A stretch of DNA of 64,000 nt from Natronoglomus mannanivorans (GTDB taxonomy: Archaea; Halobacteriota; Halobacteria; Halobacteriales; Natrialbaceae), in NCBI GenBank assembly GCA_025517485.1, contig JAOPKB010000004.1, positions 124,001-188,000 of the forward strand, given 5' to 3'. The translations under genes and the position numbers were made by a program. The notes under the pieces were generated by a model, which saw only the letters and a list, made by a program, of their open reading frames with translations, ran no database searches and had not been told where the DNA came from. Positions 25,314 through 34,475 of the stretch are shown in pieces (position 1 is the first letter of the stretch; every line of letters starts with the position of its first letter).

Positions 25314-26504
25314 TCACATATTAATGTGATCAGATAGCCTTTCGGTAAGTTCCTCACTATCGACGACTAAATCTGTCCCTCGAGAGTCGCAGTACACGGG
25401 TTCGTACTCGAATCCGAGTGCTGTTGCGAGTCGGTGATACGTATTGAGACGCTTTCGGCCGAACAGTTCGACGACCAACGGATCGTCTGCATAAACGAGA
25501 TTCGCGAGCCCGGCTCCGTGAGGGCCGACGACGACTTCGGCATCCGAGAACAGTTCGACCTGCTCTTCGACGGAGAGCTCTTCGAGCGCGTATGTCTCGA
25601 ATCCCAATCGTTGAAGAGCGTTGCTCACGCTCTCCTCGTTTACGACCTGTCTTTTGGTTGCGTTTCGCCGCGAAATATAGATACGGGCACCCTTCCGTGG
25701 ACTATCGACGGCATCCAGCATTTGGTTCCGGAGCCATCGGGTATGTTCGATGATCGGTTCTGGTTGTGACGGGACCAGTAACCGGTTCACCTGCGTTCGA
25801 GCGGTCCCGACTGCCAGACAATCCTCCGAATCGTATCCGAGTAAAGTGAGAGACTCACGCATCCAACTCGAAAGATTCTCGGGGACGAGAATCGTCGGGG
25901 TTGTGTTCGTCTGTTTGACGTACCGCTCGAGCCAATGGAGTTTGAGAAGTCCCTCGACCGTCCAGTGAAAATAGTTCGGCCAGAGGGGCATGAGTACGAT
26001 CGCTTCGTCTACTGTGACAGCAGCGTTTTCCTTCCGCTGACCAGCAGACAACGTTTTACGAAGCTGATTAATCCCGAACTCGTAGCCAAACATGGAGAGC
26101 GAAACACTAACACGACGGGTTGTGAGGTTTATCGGTCCTACTGAGTCGGCGACGTATTGTCCATTCGGGGAACGAACGAGGCCTGCGGGTGCGAGGACTG
26201 TCGCATCACGGAGAATTCCACACTGCTGAGTTGGGAAAGAACGGTCTGGGACGTCCGCGACCGATTCGTTGGACTGTTTCGGCGGTATCTGGGTAACCCG
26301 CGGTTCGATACTGTCCTCGAGAGAGAACTGTTCAGCATTCGTAGTTAGATCCGCGACAGTAACTGTGTCTCGCTCATAATTTACGTTCGCGTCGATGTAT
26401 CGCCGGAGAACCTTCTCACGAACGATCTCTTCGTGGACCTCCGAAAGGAATGCGTTGGCTCCGTCACGGTGTACTTTACGTGATGCCTGGCGAAAGAGAT
26501 CCAT
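25314..26504 (-). CDS. Glycosyltransferase family 61 protein
   Basis: The 396-residue protein has the C-terminal GT61/DUF563 pattern. A PLWPNYFHWTVEGLLKLHWLE segment near 173-193 precedes RIYISRRNATKRQVVNEESV near 284, a second helix block FETYALEELSVEEQVELFSDA, and the signature VVGPHGAGLANLVYA with VVELF near 338-360. GT61 enzymes transfer xylose, GlcNAc or other sugars. Here it likely decorates the surface glycan, with unknown donor. It is divergent from the sulfatase gene at 26685 across a 180-bp AT-rich gap. Confidence 0.8.
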   Translation of the reverse strand: MDLFRQASRKVHRDGANAFLSEVHEEIVREKVLRRYIDANVNYERDTVTVADLTTNAEQFSLEDSIEPRVTQIPPKQSNESVADVPDRSFPTQQCGILRDATVLAPAGLVRSPNGQYVADSVGPINLTTRRVSVSLSMFGYEFGINQLRKTLSAGQRKENAAVTVDEAIVLMPLWPNYFHWTVEGLLKLHWLERYVKQTNTTPTILVPENLSSWMRESLTLLGYDSEDCLAVGTARTQVNRLLVPSQPEPIIEHTRWLRNQMLDAVDSPRKGARIYISRRNATKRQVVNEESVSNALQRLGFETYALEELSVEEQVELFSDAEVVVGPHGAGLANLVYADDPLVVELFGRKRLNTYHRLATALGFEYEPVYCDSRGTDLVVDSEELTERLSDHINM

Positions 26505-26684
26505 TTCACACTCGAATACTCAAAGCCTGAAACTATATCTGTCTATTGTCACAGAGAGACGATGCAACTATTTTCTCTCAAACATCACTTGTTACATATA
26601 ACTGATACATATCTAAAAGTATATTTGTGTAGTGGATTGGATCTGTAGAGAAGTCTTATTGTCATTGTAGTGAGTTTCGAGTGT

Positions 26685-28103
26685 ATGGACGCGCCTAATG
26701 TACTCCTACTCGTCCTCGATAGTGTTCGAGCAAAAAATATGAGTTTGTATGGATCTATGAACGAAACCACCCCAAACATAGATTCTTTTTCCGAAGGTGC
26801 TTGTGTATATACTCAGGCACGAGCACCAAGTATTCATAGCATTGCTAGTCACGTCAGTATATTTACCGGGCATCACGTCGCTTCACACGGTGCCTCTAAG
26901 CATACTGCTCACATCCAACAGGGGGCCACGATATGGGAATCGTTGGCAGACAATTTTGGGTACGAAACGGGTCTATTCACTTCGAACGTTGTTCTCACAG
27001 AATCTTCAAATTTGCATGAAGCCTTTGGTCACGTAACGGGTCCTCAAACGTCACGCTATCCATTTCAGAGCGGATTGACTCCTAATGACTTGCCTGGTAC
27101 TACTGGAAAAATTGAGTATATTCGACATTGCCTCCGGCATGATCAACCAATCCACTCATTGTACAATGGGTTCAGTGAGCAAGTTCGAAGAATGAAAGGT
27201 CCATCTGTGGATGGTTCTCACGGGGACGATTATGTTGACTCGTTTCTCGATTGGACAGCAGAGCGAAACGGTCCTTGGGCTGTCTGTCTTAATTTGATGG
27301 ATGCACATTACCCCTACTTACCCGATTCACAGTATGATCAATGGGGTGGTGACCAGCTCCGTTCAATTCACAAAGAAATAAATGGACCCCTCGTTCGGCA
27401 GTTTCTAAACGAACGACCGTGGTGGCAATTACAGGCTCTCGAGGCGTTATATGATGGCTGCATCAGGCAATTGGACTCTATTTTTTCGAGACTTGTTGGT
27501 GAACTCAAACGAAGAGGTTCGCTTGAAAATACAATTCTCGTCGTCACGAGCGACCATGGTGAGGGATTTGGAGAGCGAAGCAGACTGGATCGACGAGTTC
27601 GATTGATTGATCACAATTGGGGAATTGCGGAAGAACTAACGCACGTGCCTCTTATCGTACATCTTCCAAACGATGAATTGGGCTCTCGCATCACAGACCC
27701 CGTATCTCTAACGCAATTTCCGTCGTTTGTTACCGAGGTTATTACAGGGGAAGATCCCTCGTTTAGGAGTGATGAACCAGTACTATCTTCGACATATAGA
27801 GTTGAACCACCGGGAGACGAACTTCCAATTCCAGAACGTGAACGAAAAAAATACTTCGGTCCATGGCATGCCGTTTATACGAGAAACGAAAGGGGCGTAG
27901 AAAAACATGCAGTGAAAGGTGACACAACGGTCCATATCCAGATCGAAGACGCTCAAAACAGCTATTCTCTTGGAAAAGGCCAGCGGAAGTACGTCAACGA
28001 CATTCTCGAAAAAGTCACGACTGAAAAACGTCTGTTGGTGGAGGAAGAACCGATTAATTCGAGTGTGGAAAATCGACTTGAGGACCTCGGTTATCTTCAG
28101 TAA
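26685..28103 (+). CDS. Sulfatase / phosphoglycerol-transferase superfamily enzyme
   Basis: The 472-residue protein belongs to the alkaline phosphatase-like superfamily. Metal-site motifs are PNVLLLVLDSVRAKNMSLYG at the N-terminus and VVTSDHGEGFGE near 289. The region corresponding to the formylglycine motif reads APSIHSIASHVSIFTG near 45-60, with serine rather than cysteine at the nucleophile position. It could remove or transfer sulfate or phospho-groups on the glycan. No signal peptide is seen, which argues for a cytosolic role. The ATG at 26685 is preferred; a GTG 15 bases upstream is possible. GC content is clearly lower than in flanking genes. Confidence 0.78.
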   Translation: MDAPNVLLLVLDSVRAKNMSLYGSMNETTPNIDSFSEGACVYTQARAPSIHSIASHVSIFTGHHVASHGASKHTAHIQQGATIWESLADNFGYETGLFTSNVVLTESSNLHEAFGHVTGPQTSRYPFQSGLTPNDLPGTTGKIEYIRHCLRHDQPIHSLYNGFSEQVRRMKGPSVDGSHGDDYVDSFLDWTAERNGPWAVCLNLMDAHYPYLPDSQYDQWGGDQLRSIHKEINGPLVRQFLNERPWWQLQALEALYDGCIRQLDSIFSRLVGELKRRGSLENTILVVTSDHGEGFGERSRLDRRVRLIDHNWGIAEELTHVPLIVHLPNDELGSRITDPVSLTQFPSFVTEVITGEDPSFRSDEPVLSSTYRVEPPGDELPIPERERKKYFGPWHAVYTRNERGVEKHAVKGDTTVHIQIEDAQNSYSLGKGQRKYVNDILEKVTTEKRLLVEEEPINSSVENRLEDLGYLQ

Positions 28104-28119
28104 ATCCATCAAAATAGAC

Positions 28120-29019
28120 ATGAACGTCTCTATTATAATTCCAGTTTATAACGACCCACAGGGCCTTCGTACGACGGTGACATCGATCCTGCAGTCAGAA
28201 CAAACGACGGATTGTGAATTATTACTGGTCGATAACAATTCGAGCGACAATACTGCTGACGTCATTACAGCGCTAGAATCTAACTGGGAATCAGTAACTG
28301 GACTCGAGGAAACGCACATTCAATCGTCGTATGCCGCTCGCAATACTGGCATTCGAAACGCTTCGAGTGACATCCTCGCCTTCGTCGACGCCGACATGAC
28401 TGTCCTCAAAGACTGGCTCGAGTCTGCTCTCGACACGTTCCAGTCAACTGGGGCAGACTACATGGGCTGTAACGTCGAACTGACCCCTCCCGAGGACCCT
28501 CCGCTTCCATCCCGTTACGATCGTCACACCGGTTTTCCGGTCGAACAGTACCTCGAACACCAGCATTTTGCTCCGACCTGTTGTCTCTTCGTCCGCCGGG
28601 ATGTCTTCGAAGACGTTGGTCTGTTCGATCACCGTCTCATTTCTGGCGGGGACAAGGAGTTCGGTAATCGGGTCCACGAAGCGGGATACGACGTGCACTT
28701 CGCCAACGATGTGACAATGTATCACCCGACCAGAAATACGCTGCCCGAGCACATCAAGAAGGATATCCGTGTCGGACGCGGGCTCTGTCAACTGCAGCGG
28801 TATCATCCCGAACGCTACGGAACACCCGGAAATCCGCCCAGCCCGACGGGTGTCAAGTCCCCGGATCCCGAACTGCCGTTCAAAGATCGTCTCGCCTTCG
28901 GCACGCTCTCACGATCGCTTACCGGTGTCCGCGGTCTTGGATATGTTCGCGAGTACCTTCGGTATCGACGCTCGAGCGAGGACGAGTCACTCGGAGAGAT
29001 ACCACAACTCGAGCGGTAA
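28120..29019 (+). CDS. Glycosyltransferase family 2 protein
   Basis: The 299-residue protein begins MNVSIIIPVYNDPQGLRTTV and carries GT-A fold motifs: LLVDNNSSDNTADV near 32-45, SYAARNTGIRNASSD near 70-84 and the metal-binding AFVDADMTVLKDWL near 87-100. It has no obvious membrane segment. It follows the sulfatase gene by 16 bp and probably shares its transcript. The second half has GC content like the core genome, whereas the start is AT-richer, so a boundary of transferred DNA may lie inside or near it. Sugar specificity is unknown. Confidence 0.82.
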   Translation: MNVSIIIPVYNDPQGLRTTVTSILQSEQTTDCELLLVDNNSSDNTADVITALESNWESVTGLEETHIQSSYAARNTGIRNASSDILAFVDADMTVLKDWLESALDTFQSTGADYMGCNVELTPPEDPPLPSRYDRHTGFPVEQYLEHQHFAPTCCLFVRRDVFEDVGLFDHRLISGGDKEFGNRVHEAGYDVHFANDVTMYHPTRNTLPEHIKKDIRVGRGLCQLQRYHPERYGTPGNPPSPTGVKSPDPELPFKDRLAFGTLSRSLTGVRGLGYVREYLRYRRSSEDESLGEIPQLER

Positions 29020-29063
29020 CCTCACCGATTGATCGTGGTTCCGTACTCGAGACAACCCATCGG

Positions 29064-30020
29064 TCAATGTACAGTCGTTTCTTCCTCAGTTCGGACGAGT
29101 GACTCCGAGGCCTGAAGGAGTCCATAGAGATAGCCAGAACCGACAGCGGCAGTGAAGACGAAAATCGCCACGAGCTGTTTCGTCTTCGGTAGTGACGGCT
29201 CTCGCAGGAGGTCCTTCAGTCGCATCGGAACGAACTCGAGCAGCAACTGCTTTAGATACTGATTCTTGTCGCCTGCAGCCTCGGGCAACAGGAGATCCAT
29301 GATCCGCTTCGAATAGCCCTGCCAGAACGACCGAAAGACCAACCACCGAAAGTCCCCACGGTAGTCGAACAGTTTGTGGTGAACTACGGCGTCGGTGTTG
29401 TAGATCACACCCTTGCCGTACTTGTTCGCCATCCGGATGCAGACAGGTGCTTCGTGGGCCTGGATGTGTCGGTCGCCTTTTCGACCGGTGTTCTCGTCGT
29501 ATCCACCGACGTTCAAGAACACGTCACGCCGAAACGAGATGTTCGAGCCGTACGTGTTCCGCAACTCTTCCATGTGTTCGCCCATGCCACGCTCGTCACA
29601 CCCGACCAGCCAGTAAAACTCCGCCGGAAAGAAGTCGGGCTTCTCGGTTACCCAGTCGGGTGCGACGTGACCACCGACAGCGATCGCATCGCTCTCGTCG
29701 TACACTCGAGCCAACTCCGCCACCCAGTCCTCTTCGGCGACGGCGTCGTCGTCGATAAACGCCACGACGTCTCCGGAAGCGAGCTCGGCACCGCGGGTCC
29801 GACTGTAGGAAATCCCCTGATTCTCGTCGTTGCAGTGGAGGACGACGTCGTCGTGTCCCCCGAAGTCCTCACGGACGCGTTCGAAGACCGGGTCGTTGCC
29901 GTCGACGACGATCACGGTCTCGAGGGGGTCGTAAGTCTGTGCGAGAACACTGTCGACGCACTCCGAGAAGACGTCGTAGCGCTCCATCGCGTACGTACAG
30001 ATGACGACGGAGACCTTCAT
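29064..30020 (-). CDS. aglG: AglG-type glycosyltransferase (hexuronic acid transferase of N-glycosylation)
   Basis: The 318-residue GT2 enzyme begins MKVSVVICTYAMERYDVFSECVDSVL and closely follows the haloarchaeal AglG pattern: VIVVDGNDPVFERVRED, YSRTRGAELASGDVVAFIDDDAVAE, GGHVAPDWVTEKPDFFPAEFYWLVGCDERG and FDYRGDFRWLVFRSFWQGYSKR. AglG adds glucuronic acid as the second sugar to dolichyl-phosphate-hexose. A C-terminal hydrophobic stretch near 280-298 may anchor it. The ATG at 30020 lies 38 bp from the distal end of a 14-bp promoter box that is repeated for aglB. It is divergent from aglB. Confidence 0.85.
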   Translation of the reverse strand: MKVSVVICTYAMERYDVFSECVDSVLAQTYDPLETVIVVDGNDPVFERVREDFGGHDDVVLHCNDENQGISYSRTRGAELASGDVVAFIDDDAVAEEDWVAELARVYDESDAIAVGGHVAPDWVTEKPDFFPAEFYWLVGCDERGMGEHMEELRNTYGSNISFRRDVFLNVGGYDENTGRKGDRHIQAHEAPVCIRMANKYGKGVIYNTDAVVHHKLFDYRGDFRWLVFRSFWQGYSKRIMDLLLPEAAGDKNQYLKQLLLEFVPMRLKDLLREPSLPKTKQLVAIFVFTAAVGSGYLYGLLQASESLVRTEEETTVH

Positions 30021-30044
30021 CGACAGCCGATTGCCACGAACGGC

Positions 30045-30058
30045 GAATAAGCCTTGTC
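30045..30058 (-). promoter_or_regulatory. aglG promoter box, identical to that of aglB
   Basis: On the minus strand this reads GACAAGGCTTATTC and contains a CTTATT TATA element 26-31 bp before the aglG ATG at 30020, placed for a leaderless transcript. The same 14 bases lie in opposite orientation at 30181-30194 at the same distance from the aglB ATG. Confidence 0.65.
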
Positions 30059-30180
30059 CTTCACCTGTTCGGAGAGCAGTTCTGATCCGGTCTCGAGAGC
30101 CCCACTCAACAATATCCACTCGAGAAAGTCACACACGTGAGGGTATTTCGAGACCGGATCTGAACGCCTGACGAATAGAT

Positions 30181-30194
30181 GACAAGGCTTATTC
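30181..30194 (+). promoter_or_regulatory. aglB promoter box, identical to that of aglG
   Basis: GACAAGGCTTATTC contains a CTTATT TATA element 26-31 bp before the aglB ATG at 30219. The distance from the first base of the box to the start codon is 38 bp, exactly as for aglG. The sequence between the two boxes is otherwise not visibly symmetric. Confidence 0.65.
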
Positions 30195-30218
30195 CCTATT
30201 TGCTTCTGGTGGAACCTA

Positions 30219-33107
30219 ATGAGTACTGACACGGAGCGTGTCGAGGAGTCTTCGGAGACGTCTTTCCTCGAGACGTGGGAGGACTGGTACCACATTCCCA
30301 TAATCGGGGCCGTGGTGCTCTTCATGCTACTGTCGCGGTTGCGGTCGTACGGACGGTTCGTCACCGAGGACGGCACCCCACAACTCGCGGCCATCGACTC
30401 GTGGTACCACTGGCGGACGGTTCAGTGGACGGCCGAGAACTATCCGAATACGATGCCGTACGAAATCTGGACGAGTTTTCCGACTGGTCGGTACGTCGGC
30501 CAGTTCGGGACCCTCTTCGACCAGATTATCGTCACCGTTGCGATGATCGTCGGACTCGGCGATCCCTCGACGGAGACGCTCTACGCCGTCTCACTGATCG
30601 CCGTTCCCGTGATGGCCGCCCTCGTCGCGATTCCGGTCTTCTTTATCGGCCGTCGTCTCGGCGGGACGTTCGGCGGAATCATCTCTATTCTCTTGCTCGC
30701 ACTCGTGCCGGGGACGTTCTTCTACCGGACGACCACCGGTCAACTCCAGCACCACGTTGCGGAGGTACTCTTCATGGCGACTGCAGTCCTCGCGATGATG
30801 GTCGCCTTGCGCGCAGCAGAACGCGATAAGCCGATCTACGAACTGGTCGTCGACAGTGACTGGGACACACTTCGAAAACCAACACTGTACAGTGTTCTCG
30901 CAGGGATCGCACTCTCGCTGTACATCTGGACGTGGCCACCGGGTGTCGTCCTGATCGGCATCTTCGCGGTGTTTTTCACCGTCCAGCTCTGTCTCGATTA
31001 CGTTCGTGGTGTTTCGCCAGACCACGTCGCATTCGTCGGTGTAATCAGTCTCGGCGTGACGGCACTCGTCACGACATTGTTGATCGAGGAACCCGGCACG
31101 AGCGTTACGAGTTTCGGCTATCTCCAGCCGGCAACAGCGGCACTCGTCGCTGCCGGCTGTCTCTTCATGGCCTGGTTCGCTCGTCAGTGGAACAGTTTCG
31201 GCGTCGATCGACGATACTACCCCGTTGCTATCGGTGGCATGATCGTCGTGTCGTTCGTCGCGATGGCACTCGTCGTGCCGGACCTCTACAGGACACTGGT
31301 CGGGAACCTCACGAGCCGTCTCCTCCCGCTCGATCCCGGTATGGGTGCAGCAACGATCGCCGAAGCCCGGCCGCCGGGCAACTTCCCACAGCACGTCTTC
31401 GACGAGTTCGGCATGGCCTTTTACACCATGCTCGTCGGCCTCGCCTTCCTCGTCGCCCGCCCGTTCCTCGGGCGTGAGTACCGCACGGAGTACACGCTGG
31501 TCATCGTCTGGTCGCTGTTCCTGATCAGCATGGCAGCGACACAGGTCCGATTCGCCTACTACCTCGTGCTCGCCGTCGCCGTCGTCAACGCGGTGTTCGT
31601 CGCCGACCTCGTTCGATTGTTCAATCTCGAGGGAAGCGTCACACGCCTCAGAGAGGTCGAGACCTACCAGATCATCGTCCTTCTCATGGTCGTGTTACTC
31701 TTGTTCGCGCCGCTGCTGCCGCCGGTTGCGAACGTGACGGCCTGGGAACGTGGCGATCACGCCTATCCGAGTGACGACGCGATGGCTTGGGAGGAAGCCA
31801 ACCACTGGCTGCAGGGTAACAGTCCCGAGCCGGGTGACTGGGCGGGTGCCGGCTACGACGACGAACTCGAGTACTACGGCACCTACGACTATCCGGAGGA
31901 CGGTGATTACGACTATCCCGAGGGTTCCTACGGCGTCATGTCGTGGTGGGACTACGGCCACCTGATAACGGTTCAGGGTGAACGGATCCCCCACACGAAC
32001 CCGTTCCAGTCGAACGCCAGATCCGCCTCGTCGTTCCTCGTCGCACAGTCCGAGGACCGCGGCGAGTTGATCATGGACGCGATCGCCGAAGGTGAGTCGG
32101 GAGACCAGACCGACGAGGAACTCGAGGCCATCGTCGGTGACGGAATCGACTCCCACGAGGAGATGCGGTACGTAATGATCGATCACAAGATGGTCGGCGG
32201 GAAGTTCGGTGCGATCACGCAGTGGAGCGACCCCGACGGGACGTACGCTGGCACGGGTCAGTACGCGATCGGAAACGACGACATCGAGCTGCAAGCACCG
32301 AACCAGAACTACGAGGAGTCGATGGTCGCCTCGCTGTACTTAGAGGACGCGAACGACCTCGAGCACTATCGGCTGGTCCACGAGACCGACGACTATGCGG
32401 CCGTCGGTGGCTTCGGAACGATGACCCAACGGGGAATACAGAGTGCGCCCTTCGAGTCGGTCCGACTGGAGCAGTTAGGCATGGAGGGGTCGTGGTCGAA
32501 CGAGACACAACAGTACCAGATGCAGGTCGACCAGTCCCGAATGCTCGACCAGATCGTGCCCGTCAGCCAGACACAGTTCTTCTACGACGTCCACGTCACG
32601 TCCTCCGTGAAGACGTTCGAGCGTGTCGAGGGAGCGACGATCACTGGCAGTGTCGACGAGAGCGTCGACGACGCGACCGTCTACGCACAGGTCGACCTCG
32701 AGACCGATCCCGGACGGACGTTCACCTACACGCAGGAGGTCGAACTCGCCGACGACGGGTCGTTCGAACTGACGGTTCCGTACGCGACGAACGACGAACT
32801 TGGGACCGAGGACGGCTACACGAACAGTAGTGTTGTCGCGGTCGACGACTACACCGTCGCTATCGGGACGGAGGGCGACGACGACGAGCTCGAGATTCAC
32901 TACTCGGGCGAGACCGACGTCCCCGAGACGGCAGTGATCGACGGCGAGACGGTCGACGTCACACTCGAGGAGTTCGAGGATGACGAAGACGAGCCGATCG
33001 AGGACCCAGACGAGGAACCTGACGGTGACGAGATGGCCGAGGAGACGGAGTTCGACGACGAGGACGTGGATATCGAAGACGCGGACGCGAACGAGACGGA
33101 CGAATAG
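30219..33107 (+). CDS. aglB: Dolichyl-phosphooligosaccharide-protein glycotransferase (oligosaccharyltransferase)
   Basis: The 962-residue STT3-family enzyme transfers the lipid-linked glycan to Asn in S-layer, pilin and archaellin proteins. About 12-13 transmembrane helices occupy residues 25-505. The external loop motif SWYHWRTVQW lies near 65, the metal-binding EARPPGNF region near 384 and the catalytic WWDYG at 576-580. A soluble domain follows and ends in a highly acidic tail of about 50 residues. It is divergent from aglG, shares its promoter box, and is followed after 70 bp by a DUF368 gene. Confidence 0.94.
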   Translation: MSTDTERVEESSETSFLETWEDWYHIPIIGAVVLFMLLSRLRSYGRFVTEDGTPQLAAIDSWYHWRTVQWTAENYPNTMPYEIWTSFPTGRYVGQFGTLFDQIIVTVAMIVGLGDPSTETLYAVSLIAVPVMAALVAIPVFFIGRRLGGTFGGIISILLLALVPGTFFYRTTTGQLQHHVAEVLFMATAVLAMMVALRAAERDKPIYELVVDSDWDTLRKPTLYSVLAGIALSLYIWTWPPGVVLIGIFAVFFTVQLCLDYVRGVSPDHVAFVGVISLGVTALVTTLLIEEPGTSVTSFGYLQPATAALVAAGCLFMAWFARQWNSFGVDRRYYPVAIGGMIVVSFVAMALVVPDLYRTLVGNLTSRLLPLDPGMGAATIAEARPPGNFPQHVFDEFGMAFYTMLVGLAFLVARPFLGREYRTEYTLVIVWSLFLISMAATQVRFAYYLVLAVAVVNAVFVADLVRLFNLEGSVTRLREVETYQIIVLLMVVLLLFAPLLPPVANVTAWERGDHAYPSDDAMAWEEANHWLQGNSPEPGDWAGAGYDDELEYYGTYDYPEDGDYDYPEGSYGVMSWWDYGHLITVQGERIPHTNPFQSNARSASSFLVAQSEDRGELIMDAIAEGESGDQTDEELEAIVGDGIDSHEEMRYVMIDHKMVGGKFGAITQWSDPDGTYAGTGQYAIGNDDIELQAPNQNYEESMVASLYLEDANDLEHYRLVHETDDYAAVGGFGTMTQRGIQSAPFESVRLEQLGMEGSWSNETQQYQMQVDQSRMLDQIVPVSQTQFFYDVHVTSSVKTFERVEGATITGSVDESVDDATVYAQVDLETDPGRTFTYTQEVELADDGSFELTVPYATNDELGTEDGYTNSSVVAVDDYTVAIGTEGDDDELEIHYSGETDVPETAVIDGETVDVTLEEFEDDEDEPIEDPDEEPDGDEMAEETEFDDEDVDIEDADANETDE

Positions 33108-33177
33108 CGGCCCGTCGAATCCGCTGACCGACGACAGTGAGAACGCTTTTACCGGCACCCGGAATACACATCCAGCG

Positions 33178-34113
33178 ATGCGAGAGCTTCTCGTCGTGTA
33201 TTGTAAGGGATTCTCGATGGGTGCAGCCGACGTCGTGCCGGGCGTCTCCGGGGCGACGATCGCACTCATCGTCGGTATCTACGACCGGCTGATCCGGGCG
33301 ATCACGGCACTCGACCCGCGTGAACTGCAACCGGCGCTCCGGGTCCACGAGGCCGACGGGCGCGCAGCACTGGTGGACGCCGTAGAGCGGATGGACGTCG
33401 CCTTTCTGATCGCACTCGGGTTGGGTGTCGTCTCGGCGATCGTCGTCCTCTCGCGGCTCATGCACGGAGCGGTGACGACGTATCCGGTTCCGACGTACGG
33501 CTTCTTCTTCGGGTTGATCGCAGCCTCGGCGATCGTGCTCTATCTGGAGATTCCCGTGTGGACGCCCCAACGAGTCGCCGTCGGTATCGCGGGCGCGGCG
33601 ATCGCGTTTCTGATCACCGGGGCGACGGCGGCGAACGCCTCCCACGGACCCCTGATGATCTTCGTCGCGGGCGCGATCGCGATCTGTGCGATGGTCCTTC
33701 CCGGCGTTTCGGGAGCGTTCTTCTTGCTCGTGCTCGGGCAGTACGAGTATCTCACGGGCGTGTTGAGCGAGTTCGTCGATGGCGCGATCGGCATCCTCAA
33801 CGGGGGTTCGCTGACGCCGGTGATCGAGTCCGGCACGACGGTTGGGGTCTTCGGGATCGGTGCCGTCATCGGGTTGTTCTCTATGGCACACCTCGTGAGC
33901 CGAGCGCTGGACCGTTACCGCGGGGCGACGCTCGTCTTCCTCGTGAGCCTAATGGTCGGCGCGCTTCGACTCCCAGTCGTCGAGGTTGCCGACAACCTCG
34001 GCGACACTGCGGCTGGATCGCTCGAGATCGCCGTCGTCGCCGGTGTCGTCGGCTGTGGGGCGGTGTTGCTCGTCGATCGGTATACGGACGATCTGGAGTA
34101 CGCGTCTGACTAG
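33178..34113 (+). CDS. DUF368 membrane protein, candidate polyprenyl-phosphate translocase
   Basis: The 311-residue protein has about eight hydrophobic segments and the DUF368 hallmark repeated twice: DVVPGVSGATIALIVGIYDRL near residues 18-38 and VLPGVSGAFFLLVLGQYEYL near 173-192. Bacterial DUF368 (PopT) proteins have been shown to recycle undecaprenyl phosphate across the membrane. Lying 70 bp behind aglB on the same strand, this one may return dolichyl phosphate to the cytosolic face after glycan transfer. The family assignment is firm; the archaeal substrate is inference. The start is the ATG at 33178. Confidence 0.84.
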   Translation: MRELLVVYCKGFSMGAADVVPGVSGATIALIVGIYDRLIRAITALDPRELQPALRVHEADGRAALVDAVERMDVAFLIALGLGVVSAIVVLSRLMHGAVTTYPVPTYGFFFGLIAASAIVLYLEIPVWTPQRVAVGIAGAAIAFLITGATAANASHGPLMIFVAGAIAICAMVLPGVSGAFFLLVLGQYEYLTGVLSEFVDGAIGILNGGSLTPVIESGTTVGVFGIGAVIGLFSMAHLVSRALDRYRGATLVFLVSLMVGALRLPVVEVADNLGDTAAGSLEIAVVAGVVGCGAVLLVDRYTDDLEYASD

Positions 34114-34270
34114 GGAAAAATTTCAAGGACCATCGTCGATCGCTTACCGAATACCCATCCGATTCAGGACAGGTCGTCCCAGTCGTTCTATGTGAATATA
34201 CAATTATCATACAATATTTCAGGAATTTTTAGATAGATTAATAACCATTGGCAATAATCATTGTTGTGTG

Positions 34271-34408
34271 ATGGCAGACAAAGACGACATCAAGAACTTC
34301 CTCGCATCGCACCCACGACTGCTCGGCGGCATCTTCATGGTTATGCTGCTACTCGGCCAGGCAGGTACGGTCGCTGGTGGGTGCCAGTGTACGCGGGTCG
34401 GACCTTGA
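34271..34408 (+). CDS. 45-residue peptide with one hydrophobic segment (DUF7503-like), facing the CHAT gene
   Basis: The short ORF encodes a charged N-terminus (MADKDDIKNFLASHPR), a hydrophobic stretch LLGGIFMVMLLLGQAG and a small tail ending TVAGGCQCTRVGP. It resembles the tiny halobacterial family I recall as DUF7503, which shares the N-terminal F-L-A-x-x-P-R and the terminal Gly-Pro. A TTAATAA element sits about 30 bp before the ATG in AT-rich DNA, consistent with a leaderless transcript. It could be a membrane-anchored peptide or a secreted one, with a processing site near AGG. It converges on the CHAT protease gene with a 67-bp gap. Confidence 0.66.
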   Translation: MADKDDIKNFLASHPRLLGGIFMVMLLLGQAGTVAGGCQCTRVGP

Positions 34409-34475
34409 ACAGGTCAGAATTATACCAAAGGTCGACTGCTGCTAATTGTAACTCGGACGGATTTTAAAATCGAGA

